From assembly GCA_905160935.1 (NCBI GenBank), contig CAJHZI010000577.1, positions 492,786 through 556,785 of the forward strand: 64,000 bases of DNA, given 5' to 3'. Position numbers and translations under genes: made by a program. The notes beneath the pieces are model-generated. The model did not search any database, was not told the origin of the DNA, and saw only the letters and a list, made by a program, of their open reading frames with translations. Each line of letters begins with the position of its first letter. Position 1 is the first letter of the stretch. The stretch is from Enchytraeus crypticus (taxonomy: Eukaryota; Annelida; Clitellata; Enchytraeida; Enchytraeidae). Positions 33,701 to 44,926 of the stretch are shown here, in pieces.

Positions 33701-36700
33701 GGCTGATGCTCAGGTAGTTCTCACCCTTATAAATGCTCGATAAGTGATGTTAAGTAGAATATAATGCTGCGACAAGCGCCTTAGATTAACTCTAGAATTT
33801 TTTTACCTTTGGTCTTATTTTTCCTGCATATACAAGTGATTTTTTGAATTTATATACAAGTTAATTCTTGCAGTAATAGAATTCTGGTGGTGAAAAACTG
33901 CTTGAAGCTGTATATTTCGCTTTAGATTTCTCTGAATTTGCCATAGTGTGGTGAAACGCTTGTTAATTCATAACTGTCCTGTCATATATTTTATTGCCAG
34001 TAGTCTTTATGTGCATTTATTTGATATCAGTTGTATTGCTGCTCCGATAGCATCCTTGCCCGATAAGAAGGAAGTTTGAGTTCAAATCTCAGCCATAACA
34101 TCTCTCACAATGTGCTTTAATAAAAAATTGATGTTAAATTTAATTTTTGGATTCTAGCTTAGTCCCTAGGACTCTGTCATGATGGCTGGAGTAGAAAAAA
34201 TGAACTGTGATCTCCTGATATCACTAAGTAAGTTGTAAATGCACTGTTAAGGTTATGGGAACTTACTGTTAATGCTATGTAAATTTACTTGTACTGTTAA
34301 TGTTATGTAAATGTACTGTTAATGTTATGTAAATGCTTGTCTAACTGTACTTTGAGTTTCTTTGCATTTCGTGGCCATTACCCAATTACCAATACTAAAC
34401 TATGTTTTCGTGGCCATTACCCAATTACCAATACTAAACTATGAACTGGCCTATCGTTATGTAAGGAATGTGATTATCCTACAAAATGTTTCGAATCTAA
34501 GTTTAGTGTCCTAATTTCAAGTGCTGATTTCATGTAATATCCTAATTGTTAAAATAAAAAATTTTGAACTGAGTGTTATGAAATCTAGATGTTCTTTATT
34601 GTAGATAACCGCCGGATATAATGTAGAGAAGGAGTGTTTTGAGATCCAGACATTGACAGGGTGCTCACGCCACGAACAAGTATTTATTAGCTATGGCTCT
34701 CACTCTAACGCCACTCTACTGGTCGAGTATGGTTTCATACTTGACTCCAACCCTCATGATGTCTACGTGTTTAGTGCTGGTAAGTAGGCTGTTAATCTGT
34801 CATAGTAATCATCATCATCTTCCTTTGAATCCCAGTTTAACTAGGGTCGGGATACGAATAGACTGTTTCTAATTCTCTCTGTCCTACATCATATCATCAG
34901 TCAACCCCTATTTGAGACTTTACCATTCATTTAATTTTTTGTAGCCTATGCGCTCACAAACTAAATGCCTTTCTGAAGTTGGTGTGGATCTTAGTACTTT
35001 AGTCGCCTTCTACGACACGTGCAGTCACCAGTTGGTCAATTCTTCAAACACCCGGTCACAACACGGGGAATAGTAATAAACTGTCGATAGTAATACATTG
35101 TAAAATGGTGATAAGTTTCAAAATGTTAGGAAGTTGTTGTTTATATCAATTAGCCTATCGTATTGCAAATTTGTCAAATTTTAGTTTCCTTATTCTATGT
35201 TGCTCCAAATCATTGACCTGTTAGCTACCCTGATCTTATTTGATAAAATTATATCTGTTGTTCAAATTTTCTTCTTTTCTTATATTACATTATACTTCGC
35301 CTTGATATACTCTGTGTTGAGGAATATCCAAGTTTCTTAGTGCTATAGGTTGCGCTTTTGATTATAATTTTTGTGATCCTGGTTAGTAATCAGTTGATTT
35401 GTCACAAATAAATCATATAATTGATGACGTGATATTCCAACTCACTGACCTATTAGCTGCTATGATCTCATTTAAAAAAATTAATCTTTGTTCAAATTCT
35501 CTCTTTAACGTATTATATTTTTCATTGATGTTTGTAGAGGAGTATCCGAGTTTTCATAATGTTTCAAGCTGTACTTTGTACTTTTTTTACTTCTAAATTA
35601 CCGTAATACTGTTATGAATTGTTCATTTTCCAATTTATAATTTTTTTGAGAAACCAACTATTTTATTATTTAAAGAAATTCAGTAATAGAATTTTGCTTT
35701 TATGAGCTCAATATACTAATTGTTGCAGAACTGTAAAGTTATGTGTAATGTTTAAAGTTTTGTGATGGTTACAGATGACCTTCAGCTCATCTCACAGAAG
35801 CTCTGCATTAGTGACCAGAAGAGAAAGTTTGAGATTTTACAGGAAAAAGATCTGTTAAGGTAATGTTGCACTATTGTTGTTATTATTATTATTGTTGTGC
35901 GAAGCTTATGGTCACAGAAGCTGTGTCATTTTAAGATGATCAGAGTGTCTAGATCTCTAGTCATAATCTTATTGTAGTTGTGTTTAAATGTCGTAGTGTA
36001 CACAGTCGATAGGCGCAGATTTGATATAGGTGAACGAGTTGGAATCGCTCTTCTCACATTAGGTTGTGTGTGTGCTAAGTATAAATGCTCAAACATATGT
36101 TAACAGGTGTTAACGTCAGTGAATCGTTCCTAAGAATATCAGCGACGAGTAGAACCCGAGATTTCTACCCAGCAAATTCTGATTCACAGATGAAAATCTT
36201 ATAAGTGGCCACACACGATCAAATTTATCTGATCAAATCTATCCGTGTGTGGGCTCCGTCAAATAAATGTTGAGATAAATTTGACGGAGCCCACACACGG
36301 TCAAATTTAACTGACAGATATTTGAACAGATATCTGATCAGATATCTGTTCAGATAAATTTAATTCGCTCGATCTGTTCAGATCTGAGATCTGAACAGAT
36401 CGAGCGATTGATAGCGGCAGTCCAAATGATGGAAGTATCATTGAATGATTTAATAGGCTCATTTTTATTATTTTATTTTTTAATCTCAATTTAAAATTAT
36501 ACCCCTGCCTATTTTATATGCACAAGTTCAACTATTATCATTAGTTTTATTTACGTTCACCATACATTTAGATCACATTTAGTCTGTGTTTTTTCAGTGG
36601 ATTGTACGTTTGAATCCAGGCCAATTGCATCACAGGCGAACACTCTAACCATTATGCCATATCCACCTATTACTTCACTATCAATACAACAGTATAATAT

Positions 36701-38383
36701 AATACTATATATAGTTATAGTCTATACACCCACATGGTAAGTATTCTGCATCATTAAGTATTCTGCATCATCGTCACTATTTGGTTTTTATTTCTACATA
36801 CCCGTATAGGCAAAGTTTATTACATGTAGGCCTATACATAACATAACGGCACACTGAGTCAGGAAGCACAGATGCTTGTTTAATGCCCATTTCCTCCTTC
36901 TTTTCCATGGTTATTAGTAATCGTTTCCTTTTGGTGGCGCATTAATTGCAGCCGGCGCGGATTTATGAATAACCTTCCATCACTCTGGGATTTTTTCTTT
37001 CCTAAGCTGTCAACACTCGGTCTTCCAAGGTGGTCACTCACTAAGTACTAACTGAGGTCGGTGTAGCTTAATTTCGATAATTGACGCGCAACTAAACCAA
37101 GTGCGCTAAATCCCGCCAAACGGCCTGTTTATGAAGTGTCATTATCGCGGGAGATTGTGAAACACTGTATAAATTGCGCATGGCATTTTTATTGTTGAGA
37201 AATACAATAGAGATTGACTATAAACAAAATTATTATTCTTTGTTTATAAAATTTTAATTTGTTTAGCGAAGGTGTTTAATATTGAAATTTTTAAAAATCC
37301 GTTTAGCGTCCTATATATCCGTATTCGGGGTCGACACGAAAGAGTCTAGGTAGGAAATGGAAAATTAAGGTCGCGTATATATCGACTTGACACTAACACA
37401 TTTGCGCGACTATGTTTTTATTTCTCACGTCGCAACGCAGTCTCGAACTCGCTACCTCTCGTTCTAGAGGCGAGCTCTCTATCAGTGCGCCACGAGTCAT
37501 TCAATTTATATATAAAAATCAATATTGACATTTAAAAATGATATTTAACATAACGTAACATAACATTACAGAGTCAGGAAGCAATTATAGGCTTGTTTAA
37601 GACTCATCAGGCTCTTAACTAAAACCAATTTATATAAATCAAATCACACAGACTTCATGTCAACATGTGAAATTTGACATGAAGTCTGTATGATTTGATT
37701 TATATTTATATTTTTAATTCGGTAACGCTTATCTCTGTATGTCAAAAGCATCTTTGTGATTTATAATAATTCTATTTTAATTAGGCCCTACTCATTAAAA
37801 AAAATTAATTTCTATTTAGAATGCTCAAATTAAAATAGGTTTAGGCCGATAAGTGCGCCAAAATTATTGGTGGGCGGGACAAGTCTTCAGATCTGAAAAC
37901 TGACGCGGCCACACACGATCAAATTTATCTGAACAGATATCTGTTCAGATAAATTTGATGGTTTCCCATCAGTTTTGCAATCTGACACTCGTCAGTTTTC
38001 ACGTCAGTTTTTGCCCACGCACGATCAAATTTATCTGTTCAGATATCTGTTCAGGTAAGTTTGATCAGTTAAATTTGATCGTGTGTGGAGAAACTAGGTC
38101 ATCAGTTCTCTCGTCAGTTTTCAAATCTGACATGGCCACACACGATAAAATTTATCTATTCAGATATCTCAACAGATATCTGAACAGATGAGTTTGATGG
38201 CAAAACTGATCGTGTGTGGCCACTGTATCGAGTGTCCGCAGGCGCGGCCCAAATGGGTTGTGTTGAGTTAATAGTCAGAAGCTCGCCTGACACTCGAGCA
38301 GAAAGATTATAATTAAAGATATGATGACATGATATGATGACGATTCAGTCTACCTAAACGCAATTAGTGAGTTATATTTTAAA

Positions 38384-38440
<57 letters not shown>

Positions 38441-41025
38441 CAGTGGTCCAATATACACATTCCTACACAAATTGTATGCTTTGTGTTGCATAGACATCGA
38501 CATCGCCACTGGCTCCGGCTGAAGCCAGTGGCGATGTCGGTAAGATATTCGACCGCGGATCAGTATGTGCGTGGTTCAAATCCTGGGCTCGCCCGTCACT
38601 GACCACGCTTTCGAGTGAGGAAACTGACGTTAACATTAGCTTTGTTTGTTATAGTGGCGCATGCTGTTCAGCGGACGGTCTCTCATACAGTCTTATCACC
38701 GCTGTGCTCATCTTGTCTATGGACGTGAGGACGCAGTGAGTAACTTCTGCTAGTAGCCTTTGTGACGTCTTATTCTATGTTCTTGATTTTGACTTTTTTG
38801 AGGGTCGGCGATAGTTTAGTTAAAAAATTGAGTGTTTTGGTGTTTATCCGATACTTATTTAAGAAATTGGTCCTTTAATGTTTGTTATCAAATATAAAGT
38901 TTGACATAGTGTGTTTAGTTTGTCATATTTTTTATTAGGCCCTATATTGTTTTGATACTTAAGAACAATTGAAAAGGGGAAGATATTTTGACGAGTTCTT
39001 CCTGTCGAGTTTTGCTTGCGTTTATCTGACTGTTGGTACTGGTATGAGCTGACTGATTGATTGACCTATTGGTTATTTATTGATGTATTGATTAGTTGAT
39101 AACGTCCCTAGTTTAACTGAGATTCCAGGGAAGAAGATGATAATGATGCTGATGATGATCATTGATTTGTTGATTTTTTTTCGAGTGACTGGGTGTTCAA
39201 TTGATTTAAAGACTAAGGCACAGTTTAACTTCTAATTGTTATTAATTGATTAACATATGGATTAGTTGTTTGACTGTCAGGCTGTTTGGTTTATAGTTCG
39301 CAGTCTATGCAGAGTCTGTATCTTGTCTATTATGCAGACAGATTTCTAATGTGGTGCATATGAAGCAGATCTCTCCTGCACTGCGTCACGCTGCTCTATC
39401 GTTCTCTGAAGCAATCATTGCTCATGCCATCTCTCATCTTATTAATTCTAGAGTAAGTTTAATGTCTCTTGTGTGCTGCAAAATGGCAGGTTCAAGGTAT
39501 ATATTTCAACTCTTGGGCTGCCTTCACGCTCCATAAAGTTCACTGCATCGATTATCAAATTAATTAATTTAAGAAAGACTATACCTTCCTTATCAGCCAT
39601 AAAATAGCCGTTTTGCAGAAGGAATATATTGATTCTGAATTGGTTTTCTTTTGCTATCTGCTGTTTCTCTTTAGTTGCCTCTTACGCTACATGCAGTAGA
39701 AAGTTAGTCTGTTCTATAGTAATTTGAAGACAGTATCCATGGGTTCTATTGGATTTTTCTGTAAGTTTCTAATTTTTAGTCAAAACATTTTTAATTATTC
39801 AGTGTGTACAAAGTGACAAAAAATTACCTCGCAAAAAAACTCGATAGTTTTAAAGTTATTTTTATATTTAAATGTAATTTGATCCAATTGTAGAGCTGTA
39901 TCAAATACTAATTTTGTAGTTAGGCCTACAAAAGTGGTTAAGTTATGGCCTTCTGTGACATCTACTTTCAATTTTAGAATTCATTGCTGGTGGGTGGTGA
40001 AAAAAGTGGGAGGAGAACTCAGTGGAGCTCAGTTCCCCTAGCTGTTATTTCTTTCTGTGTTACGTTCCCCTGCTAGGGGCCAATATTTGGTACTAAGGGA
40101 TCTGAAAATACATTATAGGTGCCTGAAAAATTCTGATCGTTACCTTGGCTGTCAATTCTCACATTAACCACTGCTAATGGAATATCTGAAAGTGACTTCT
40201 TCTATTAGAATCTACATATGTAAACAATCAGAAAATTGGAGTTTTTATTTTTGTGTAAGAGAAAAGATAAATTATTGAAGAAATTTTTCAATGCAATGCC
40301 CATTAACTTCAATGCTTACCTGCTGTCTTTTCTGAGTTCAAGAATGGGTTTCTTCTTGGAAGCTGCAATATATATATTCTCAATATTCTGAAGCACTGTT
40401 TAAGATTATCTTTATTTAATGGTTTAGCGGTGAACTCGTAACCTTTTTTGTTATATTGTTTGGAGTAAAACAACCAATGTTGATTGTGGAGGATTAATTT
40501 AATTGAAAATTTCACTTTTATTTTACCTATCACGTAATGTTCGAAGATTTACCTATCAGAAAGTTCAAAGATATTATAATACATTAACTTTTATTGCATC
40601 AGTTAAAGTTTATTAGCCAATTTATATAAATGTCAGAAATTTAAATAGTAATTAATATAAACTAATTATTAATGCTGTAAATTTATACAAATGCTAATAT
40701 ATGTGTGGTTATAAACAGTTATTTGTTAAACTTTCATTAAAAAAATGGAGCAAATCAATTGACTGATGTTGATAGATTGATATCGATGAGTTGATCAGTC
40801 GATAGATTGGCCTGTTTGTTGATATTTTTGGATTGAATAATAGATTTATAATTTGATTGATACATCGGCGATTATTGATTTATTGTGTTGTAGGATCACG
40901 AGTGTGCTGCATCCTATCACGCTGATCTAGCTCTAAGACTAAGTTCTATCTATAGACAGTTCCTGGAGACAGCTCTAACACGAGTTCAGTTCTTAAAGAT
41001 CAACCCAAGCGAACCCATACTGTGA
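30600..41025 (+). CDS. SETD4: SETD4, SET-domain lysine methyltransferase (nine exons)
   Basis: Exons 30600-30765, 31207-31333, 32565-32827, 33553-33713, 34605-34779, 35775-35859, 38655-38735, 39338-39452 and 40894-41025 join in phase to 435 codons (434 aa; human SETD4 is 440). Start MKKSGRTYRRRRRQK matches the basic start of SETD4. The SET domain follows: TGRGLAARR, GEIIISVPRHLLIT, CCFLIYERNK, WAWSTVNTRCVY, LLDLLNHSADAQ (the NHS motif that contacts the methyl donor) and VFISYGSHSN...LLVEYGF (catalytic Tyr region). The rest resembles the Rubisco-LSMT substrate-binding domain. It transfers methyl from SAM to lysine, reported for histones in other animals. Stop TGA 41023-41025; possible polyA signal AATAAA 41473-41478. 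No missing key motif seen, so probably functional. Confidence 0.95.
31207..31333 (+). CDS. SETD4: SETD4 exon 2
   Basis: Acceptor TGCTGTAG, donor GTGTGT. TGRGLAARRCISAGEIIISV opens the SET domain. Confidence 0.94.
32565..32827 (+). CDS. SETD4: SETD4 exon 3
   Basis: Acceptor TTATTCTAG, donor GTTAGT. Encodes ALCCFLIYERNKCEQSDWKY, then YWTAEDINLLP. The frame is open far to the left (from 32296) but that part is intron. Confidence 0.92.
33405..33528 (+). mobile_element. SINE family 1 upstream of SETD4 exon 4
   Basis: GGCGATGTTGATAAGATATT, then B-box GGGGTTCAAATCCTGG and the tail GAGGAAACTGACGTTAACAT. It ends about 25 bp before the exon 4 acceptor. Confidence 0.82.
33553..33713 (+). CDS. SETD4: SETD4 exon 4
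   Basis: Acceptor ATTCTTCAG, about 25 bp past the end of a SINE; donor GTAGTT. Encodes SYEEYCWAWSTVNTRCVYW and VPLLDLLNHSADAQ. Confidence 0.95.
34605..34779 (+). CDS. SETD4: SETD4 exon 5
   Basis: Acceptor TTATTGTAG, donor GTAAGT. Encodes ITAGYNVEKECFEIQTLTG, then EQVFISYGSHSN and LLVEYGFIL. Confidence 0.95.
34808..35070 (-). mobile_element. RTE-like LINE 3' end plus family-3-like fragment
   Basis: ATCATCATC tail followed by TTTGAATCCCAGTTTAACTA, as at 3035-3180, then a stretch with TAGTCGCCTTCTACGACACG as in family 3. In SETD4 intron 5. Confidence 0.65.
35200..35575. repeat. Diverged direct duplication in SETD4 intron 5
   Basis: About 145 bp at 35200-35345 aligns with 35437-35570 (TGACCTGTTAGCTACCCTGA against TGACCTATTAGCTGCTATGA; GAGGAATATCCAAGTTT against GAGGAGTATCCGAGTTT). 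Confidence 0.6.
35775..35859 (+). CDS. SETD4: SETD4 exon 6
   Basis: Acceptor GGTTACAG, donor GTAATG. Encodes DDLQLISQKLCISDQKRKF and ILQEKDLL. Confidence 0.9.
36605..36662 (-). repeat. tRNA-like sequence (probable SINE head)
   Basis: Minus strand has TGGCATAATGGTTAGAGTG (A-box-like) and GGATTCAAACG (B-box-like). No credible full cloverleaf was checked; treated as SINE, not a tRNA gene. Confidence 0.4.
37437..37500 (-). repeat. tRNA-like sequence (probable SINE head)
   Basis: Minus strand has TGGCGCACTGATAGAGAGC and GCGAGTTCGAGACTGC, A- and B-box-like spacing. Confidence 0.4.
37560..37680 (-). mobile_element. CR1/Rex1-like LINE 3' tail, inverted copy
   Basis: GAGTCAGGAAGCAATTATAG, AGACTCATCAGGCTCTTAAC and CAGACTTCATGTCAACATGT are the reverse complement of 25430-25530. 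At 37675 a short second arm in the opposite direction forms an inverted repeat. Confidence 0.75.
38386..38431. repeat. (CT)n microsatellite
   Basis: Uninterrupted CT/TC run in SETD4 intron 6. Confidence 0.97.
38498..38646 (+). mobile_element. SINE family 1 upstream of SETD4 exon 7, with inverted head
   Basis: The SINE starts near 38521 (GAAGCCAGTGGCGATGTCGG), with B-box GTGGTTCAAATCCTGG and tail GAGGAAACTGACGTTAACAT. Its head is duplicated in inverted orientation at 38498-38514 (17-bp arms, 8-nt loop). The tail ends a few bases before the exon 7 acceptor at 38654. Confidence 0.85.
38655..38735 (+). CDS. SETD4: SETD4 exon 7
   Basis: Acceptor TGTTATAG directly after a SINE tail; donor GTGAGT. 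Encodes GACCSADGLSYSLITAVLIL, equivalent to GWDGPSWRLLTALKLLC in human. Confidence 0.85.
39338..39452 (+). CDS. SETD4: SETD4 exon 8
   Basis: Acceptor TATTATGCAG, donor GTAAGT. Encodes QISNVVHMKQISPALRHAAL and a helix ending LINSR. Phase 2 in, phase 0 out. Confidence 0.88.
39465..39725 (-). mobile_element. Family-3 SINE-like copy, diverged
   Basis: Shares blocks in order with 1345-1745 (GGCAGGTTCAAGGTATATAT, CTTCACGCTCCATAA, TAGTTGCCTCTTACGCTACA). In SETD4 intron 8. Confidence 0.6.
39960..40200 (+). mobile_element. Degraded hAT-like MITE fragment
   Basis: Same order of blocks as 6990-7150 (CTCAGTTCCCCTAGCT, AGGGGCCAATATTTGGTA, then a CCTTGGCTGTCAATTCTCA block). In SETD4 intron 8. Confidence 0.55.
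40894..41025 (+). CDS. SETD4: SETD4 exon 9
   Basis: Acceptor GTGTTGTAG. Encodes DHECAASYHADLALRLSSIY through VQFLKINPSEPIL to TGA. Confidence 0.9.
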   Translation, partial: DHECAASYHADLALRLSSIYRQFLETALTRVQFLKINPSEPIL

Positions 41026-41039
41026 ATGTCTTGAATATG

Positions 41040-41230
41040 GTAAAGTGTGCAAGCGCCCTAGATAACGACATGAAGTTTCAATTGCTGTTCCTGAGGTCCT
41101 GGGATTAATTCCCGGTAGATCAAATCAGAGAGTAAATATCAGGCATTCACCATTCTGGGTACTCCAATACACCTGACATCTTGAAGGGAAGCCCTGCATG
41201 CTTCTGGCTTGACGTTAAACCCACATTTAA
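41040..41230 (+). mobile_element. SINE-like sequence in SETD4 3' flank
   Basis: GATAACGACATGAAGTTTC and GGGATTAATTCCCGG resemble the head of SINE family 2; the tail CTTGACGTTAAACCC carries the GACGTTAA end seen in other elements here. It probably lies in the SETD4 3' UTR or just past it. Confidence 0.5.
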
Positions 41231-41588
41231 ATTTTTTAAAAACCAAACTGTGATGAGATAGTCTTGCTGTTGCGCACTGTTTATCGAGTCACAACAACGC
41301 TGAAACCGGTTAAGAAACATCAGCCCGGCCGGTCATTGGGCTCAACAGCTTGTTAAACTGATCTTTGCATTCGCTAAGATACTTGTGTGTATCTGATAAC
41401 TCGTTGTTTACAGAAACAGTGCACTATGAAACATCGCCTCCCCCCAGAGATCCTTGTAAAGATGCATAGTTCAATAAAATCTGTAATCAAGAATTGCAAT
41501 GAGCTTTTTTGTGTTATTTTGTGGAATAAACTCTACTAGAAAAGTTTATGTAACAAAGAGTATCTTGATTCTAAAGTGTAGCGAGACT

Positions 41589-41870
41589 AAAAGTACCTAG
41601 AGTATAGCGAGATAAGGAGTACCTAGAGTATAGCGATATAAAGAGTACCTAGAGCATAACTATACATAGAGTACCTAGAGTATAGCGAGATAATGGTACC
41701 TAGAGTATTGCGATATAAAGAGTATCTAGAGTATAGCGATATAAAGAGTACCTATAGTATAGCGATATAAGGAGTACCTAAAGTATAGCGATATACAGAG
41801 TACCTAGAGTATAACTATACATAGAGTACCTAGAGTATAACTAGACTAAGACTACCTACAGTATAGCATA
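41589..41870. repeat. 26-bp minisatellite
   Basis: About eleven copies of a 26-bp unit built around GAGTACCTAGAGTATAGCGA, between SETD4 and the membrane-protein gene. Confidence 0.93.
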
Positions 41871-42013
41871 ATTATAGTTGATACTGGACGTTTTAGAGTC
41901 TGAGGTTCGAGCCCGTTGCCACCTGCTTATCCAAGAGTAAGTTCTAAACAATTCAAGTATCTCTTACATTTGCAGAATAATTCCTAAGGCGATATTTTTA
42001 TCATATGAACATT

Positions 42014-42861
42014 TCAGTTCCTCATGGAATTCATTTTTTCGTAATCGTGATAATTGCTGATAGTTGAGTTGAGCTGAAGCGGTGTGGGTCTTTCTGACCC
42101 AGTCATTGTCAGGTACGTTTGGTCAGAAGTGACTGTGTGAGAGGAGAGTCTGGTTGCAGGTATCACCGGTGATTGGTTGTGCTGACCTCGTATCATCGGT
42201 GATTGGTTGTCCTGACCTCGTATCACCGGTGATTGGTTGTCCTGACCTCGTGTCACCGGTGATTGGTTGACCTGACCTTTGGTCATCAGCGATTGGTTGC
42301 CCTGACCTCGTGTCACCGGTGATTGGATGTCCTGACCTCGTGTCACCTGTGATTGGTTGTCCTGACCTCGTGTCGCCGGTGATTGGTTGTGCTGACCTGG
42401 TGTCACATGCAATTGGTTGTCCTGACCTCGTATCACCGATGATTGGTTGTCCTGACCTCGTGTCACCTGTGATTGGTTGTTCTGGCCTCTTGGTATCAGG
42501 TAACCATGAACTGAATTGAAGCTCTCCACTGCATCATATGATGGACAGTGCTGATTATCATCGATTTCGCAGTACACAGGTGAATCTGCGTCCACGTGGT
42601 CAGCCGTTCTTTGTATGGGATAATATGCAGATCCCTCTATGGTACGTGTTGGTGAGTTGTTTCGGGGGTACTCGTAGTCGCCAAAGTTCGATCTAGCTCT
42701 TTTTGCTGCGTGATTATCCTCTTCTTGCCCGCCACCCGTCAGATTGTCCTCAGCAGTCGCAGCTGATCTCTGGGCACCGTGAGCTGCTGCAGTCGTTGAA
42801 GTCACTGGTGATCCAGTCGCTGCAGTGGCCGTCTCTTTTGGTCTATCCTTCTTTGAGCCCT
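42014..42861 (-). CDS. Membrane-protein last exon, cytoplasmic tail
   Basis: Acceptor ATTTTGAAAG. 282 codons; Ala/Thr-rich start, [23 protein letters not shown], then eleven 10-residue repeats (DNA 30-bp minisatellite, about 42160-42495), ending [14 protein letters not shown]. Confidence 0.88.
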
Positions 42862-44176
42862 CTTTCAAAATAAAATGTAAATATTATTTTATTGCAACGG
42901 ATTTATTTTAGACGACCAAGTGAGGAGGTACGTCAGAGTAAGAGAAAATTCCTAATTACTTGACGTCTCTGATAGTGCCTTCAGGTGAAGAACTGGACGA
43001 TAAATGCCTATTAATTGATTGATTGATCAGCTTGGATGTATGAGTTGAGTTTGACTCAGAATTATCAGGCTTATTTATGTTAGTATTTTGTGATGTGACA
43101 GGCTTAATTTTCGATCGAGGGAATGCTCCTAGTGCTTGAGTAAGCAGACAATAGTAACAATAATAGTAACAAAGTGCTACAGTCATCAATGACAACATCG
43201 AGCACTATTGAGACAAAATCAAGCCAGCGAACAGAGAGAAGGTCCAAAAACGGTACACTTTCCAAAATCCAATGTTAAGGGAATTAAAGAAAAGATGTTT
43301 TAGGCGCAGGTTGCTGCTCCTGGACACTAATGGATTAAAAAAAGAGATGGAAAAGATAGGTCTTCAACTGCCCATGGAACTGCTCATGGGAAAGCAAAGG
43401 CCGATGCGACTCAAATGAAGATTTCCGAAGATTGGATGGAAGAGAATTCCAGACATGCGGTGCAGCATACTGGAAAGAACGATTAGAGCGTGAACGATTA
43501 GAACGAGCTTAGAGCGTGTAGGTAGGCCTAAGCTAGTTCTCACAAGTGTTATTAACTTAGAAGACCGAGTAACAGCAGGCTGCATCACTTTAGTCAAGTG
43601 AATATATAAATAATATATAAAGTGAATATATAAATAATACATGTAAATAGATTCCATACAAATACAATTTTCCAGGGATGGTGATGGACTTATAGGTTAA
43701 CGAAGCTGCTTGCCCAGGCTGGCCACCTGGGCCTCGTGACTGCTGCAGACTTAGCGAAACTATGTAATTTATCATAACAACACCGGGATATGGTACAGTG
43801 TAATTGACGGAGCTATTATATATGACATCTCATACGATCGGCCGGCATACAGAATGCATGCACTAAGGTTCAAATTCCGTGTTTGCCTCGTCACCCCTGT
43901 GTTTCCGAGATTTGTGACTATTTTAAAATAAGATTTCAATTATCAATCAACTCTACAATCTGACACATATTTACCTCGAGGTCTGTATATACGGCAGACG
44001 AAACAAAAGCACAGTGGAGTTATAATGAGCAGAGCCGATGACGGGACTGCTATGGCTGGAACATGACGCGGTATATCAAAGCCTCCACCTGCCTTCGTGG
44101 TAGTCTCAGGAATTGAGCCTTCAGGTCTTGTAGGGTCGCTTGAACTTCTATAGCCAACTGTTGTACTATATCTATA

Positions 44177-44222
<46 letters not shown>

Positions 44223-44228
44223 CATGTA

Positions 44229-44305
<77 letters not shown>

Positions 44306-44860
44306 CTATATACAGACTGGGGCAAAAAAATAATCCCCTAGCGAAATTTCAATAACTTTAAGAAAACTCAAAATATCTCTACGAAATTTACAGAGCTTCT
44401 TGGGGAGGAATTTCTACGTATATCCTGCAAGTTTGATGAAAATCTATTGAGCAAGAAAAATACTAAAGCGTTTCTACGAAAAAAGTGCAAAATCAGTTTT
44501 AACAAGGCTTTTTTTACCAAAAGTCTTAATAATTTGGACAAAAGTCAAAGTAGTTTTACAAAATTTTCGGAGCTCCCAGAGGAGGAATTTCTACAAATAT
44601 CCTGCAGATTTGAAGAAATATATTCGGAAGTAACAAAAATACAGCCATTCTTCGAAAAAATGTTAAAAGAAATTTTAACAAGGCTTTTTTAAACAAAAGT
44701 ACAGTACAGGACATTGTCTCCAAAATTTAGGAATAATTCTAACAGAAGAACGAAATTTAGGCATCTTTTATTGGAGTAGCTAACAAGGTAGTGCAGGTTT
44801 AAACTCCACCACTTAAGTAAACAGCCCTTTTCAGGGTCGTTATTTTCTTTATATATACAC

Positions 44861-44926
<66 letters not shown>

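Larger units (their letters stand above)
36205..38223. mobile_element. Multi-palindrome element(s) with GTGGCCACACACGATCA ends
   Basis: GTGGCCACACACGATCA at 36205 and its inverse ending at 38223 bound about 2 kb. A second GGCCACACACGATC start at 37907 makes a 317-bp unit on its own. Inside are nested inverted repeats, including 36365-36407 with two 21-bp arms and one spacer base, and the recurring motif CAGATATCTGTTCAGATAAA. No frame. It may be one large element or two MITE copies flanking other repeats; no clear target duplication. Confidence 0.6.

Noticed and set aside
38521-38600. tRNA gene
   Set aside because: A- and B-boxes are present, but the same sequence recurs eight times with a shared non-tRNA tail, so it is a SINE.
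42310-42519. Plus-strand open frame of [10 protein letters not shown] repeats
   Set aside because: Antisense of the coding minisatellite of the membrane-protein tail, which is supported by exon joins.
44140-44355. Open frames of alternating Tyr/Ile through (TA)n tracts (also near 44799-44999, 47287-47587, 55491-55712)
   Set aside because: Pure translation of dinucleotide repeats; no conservation signal.
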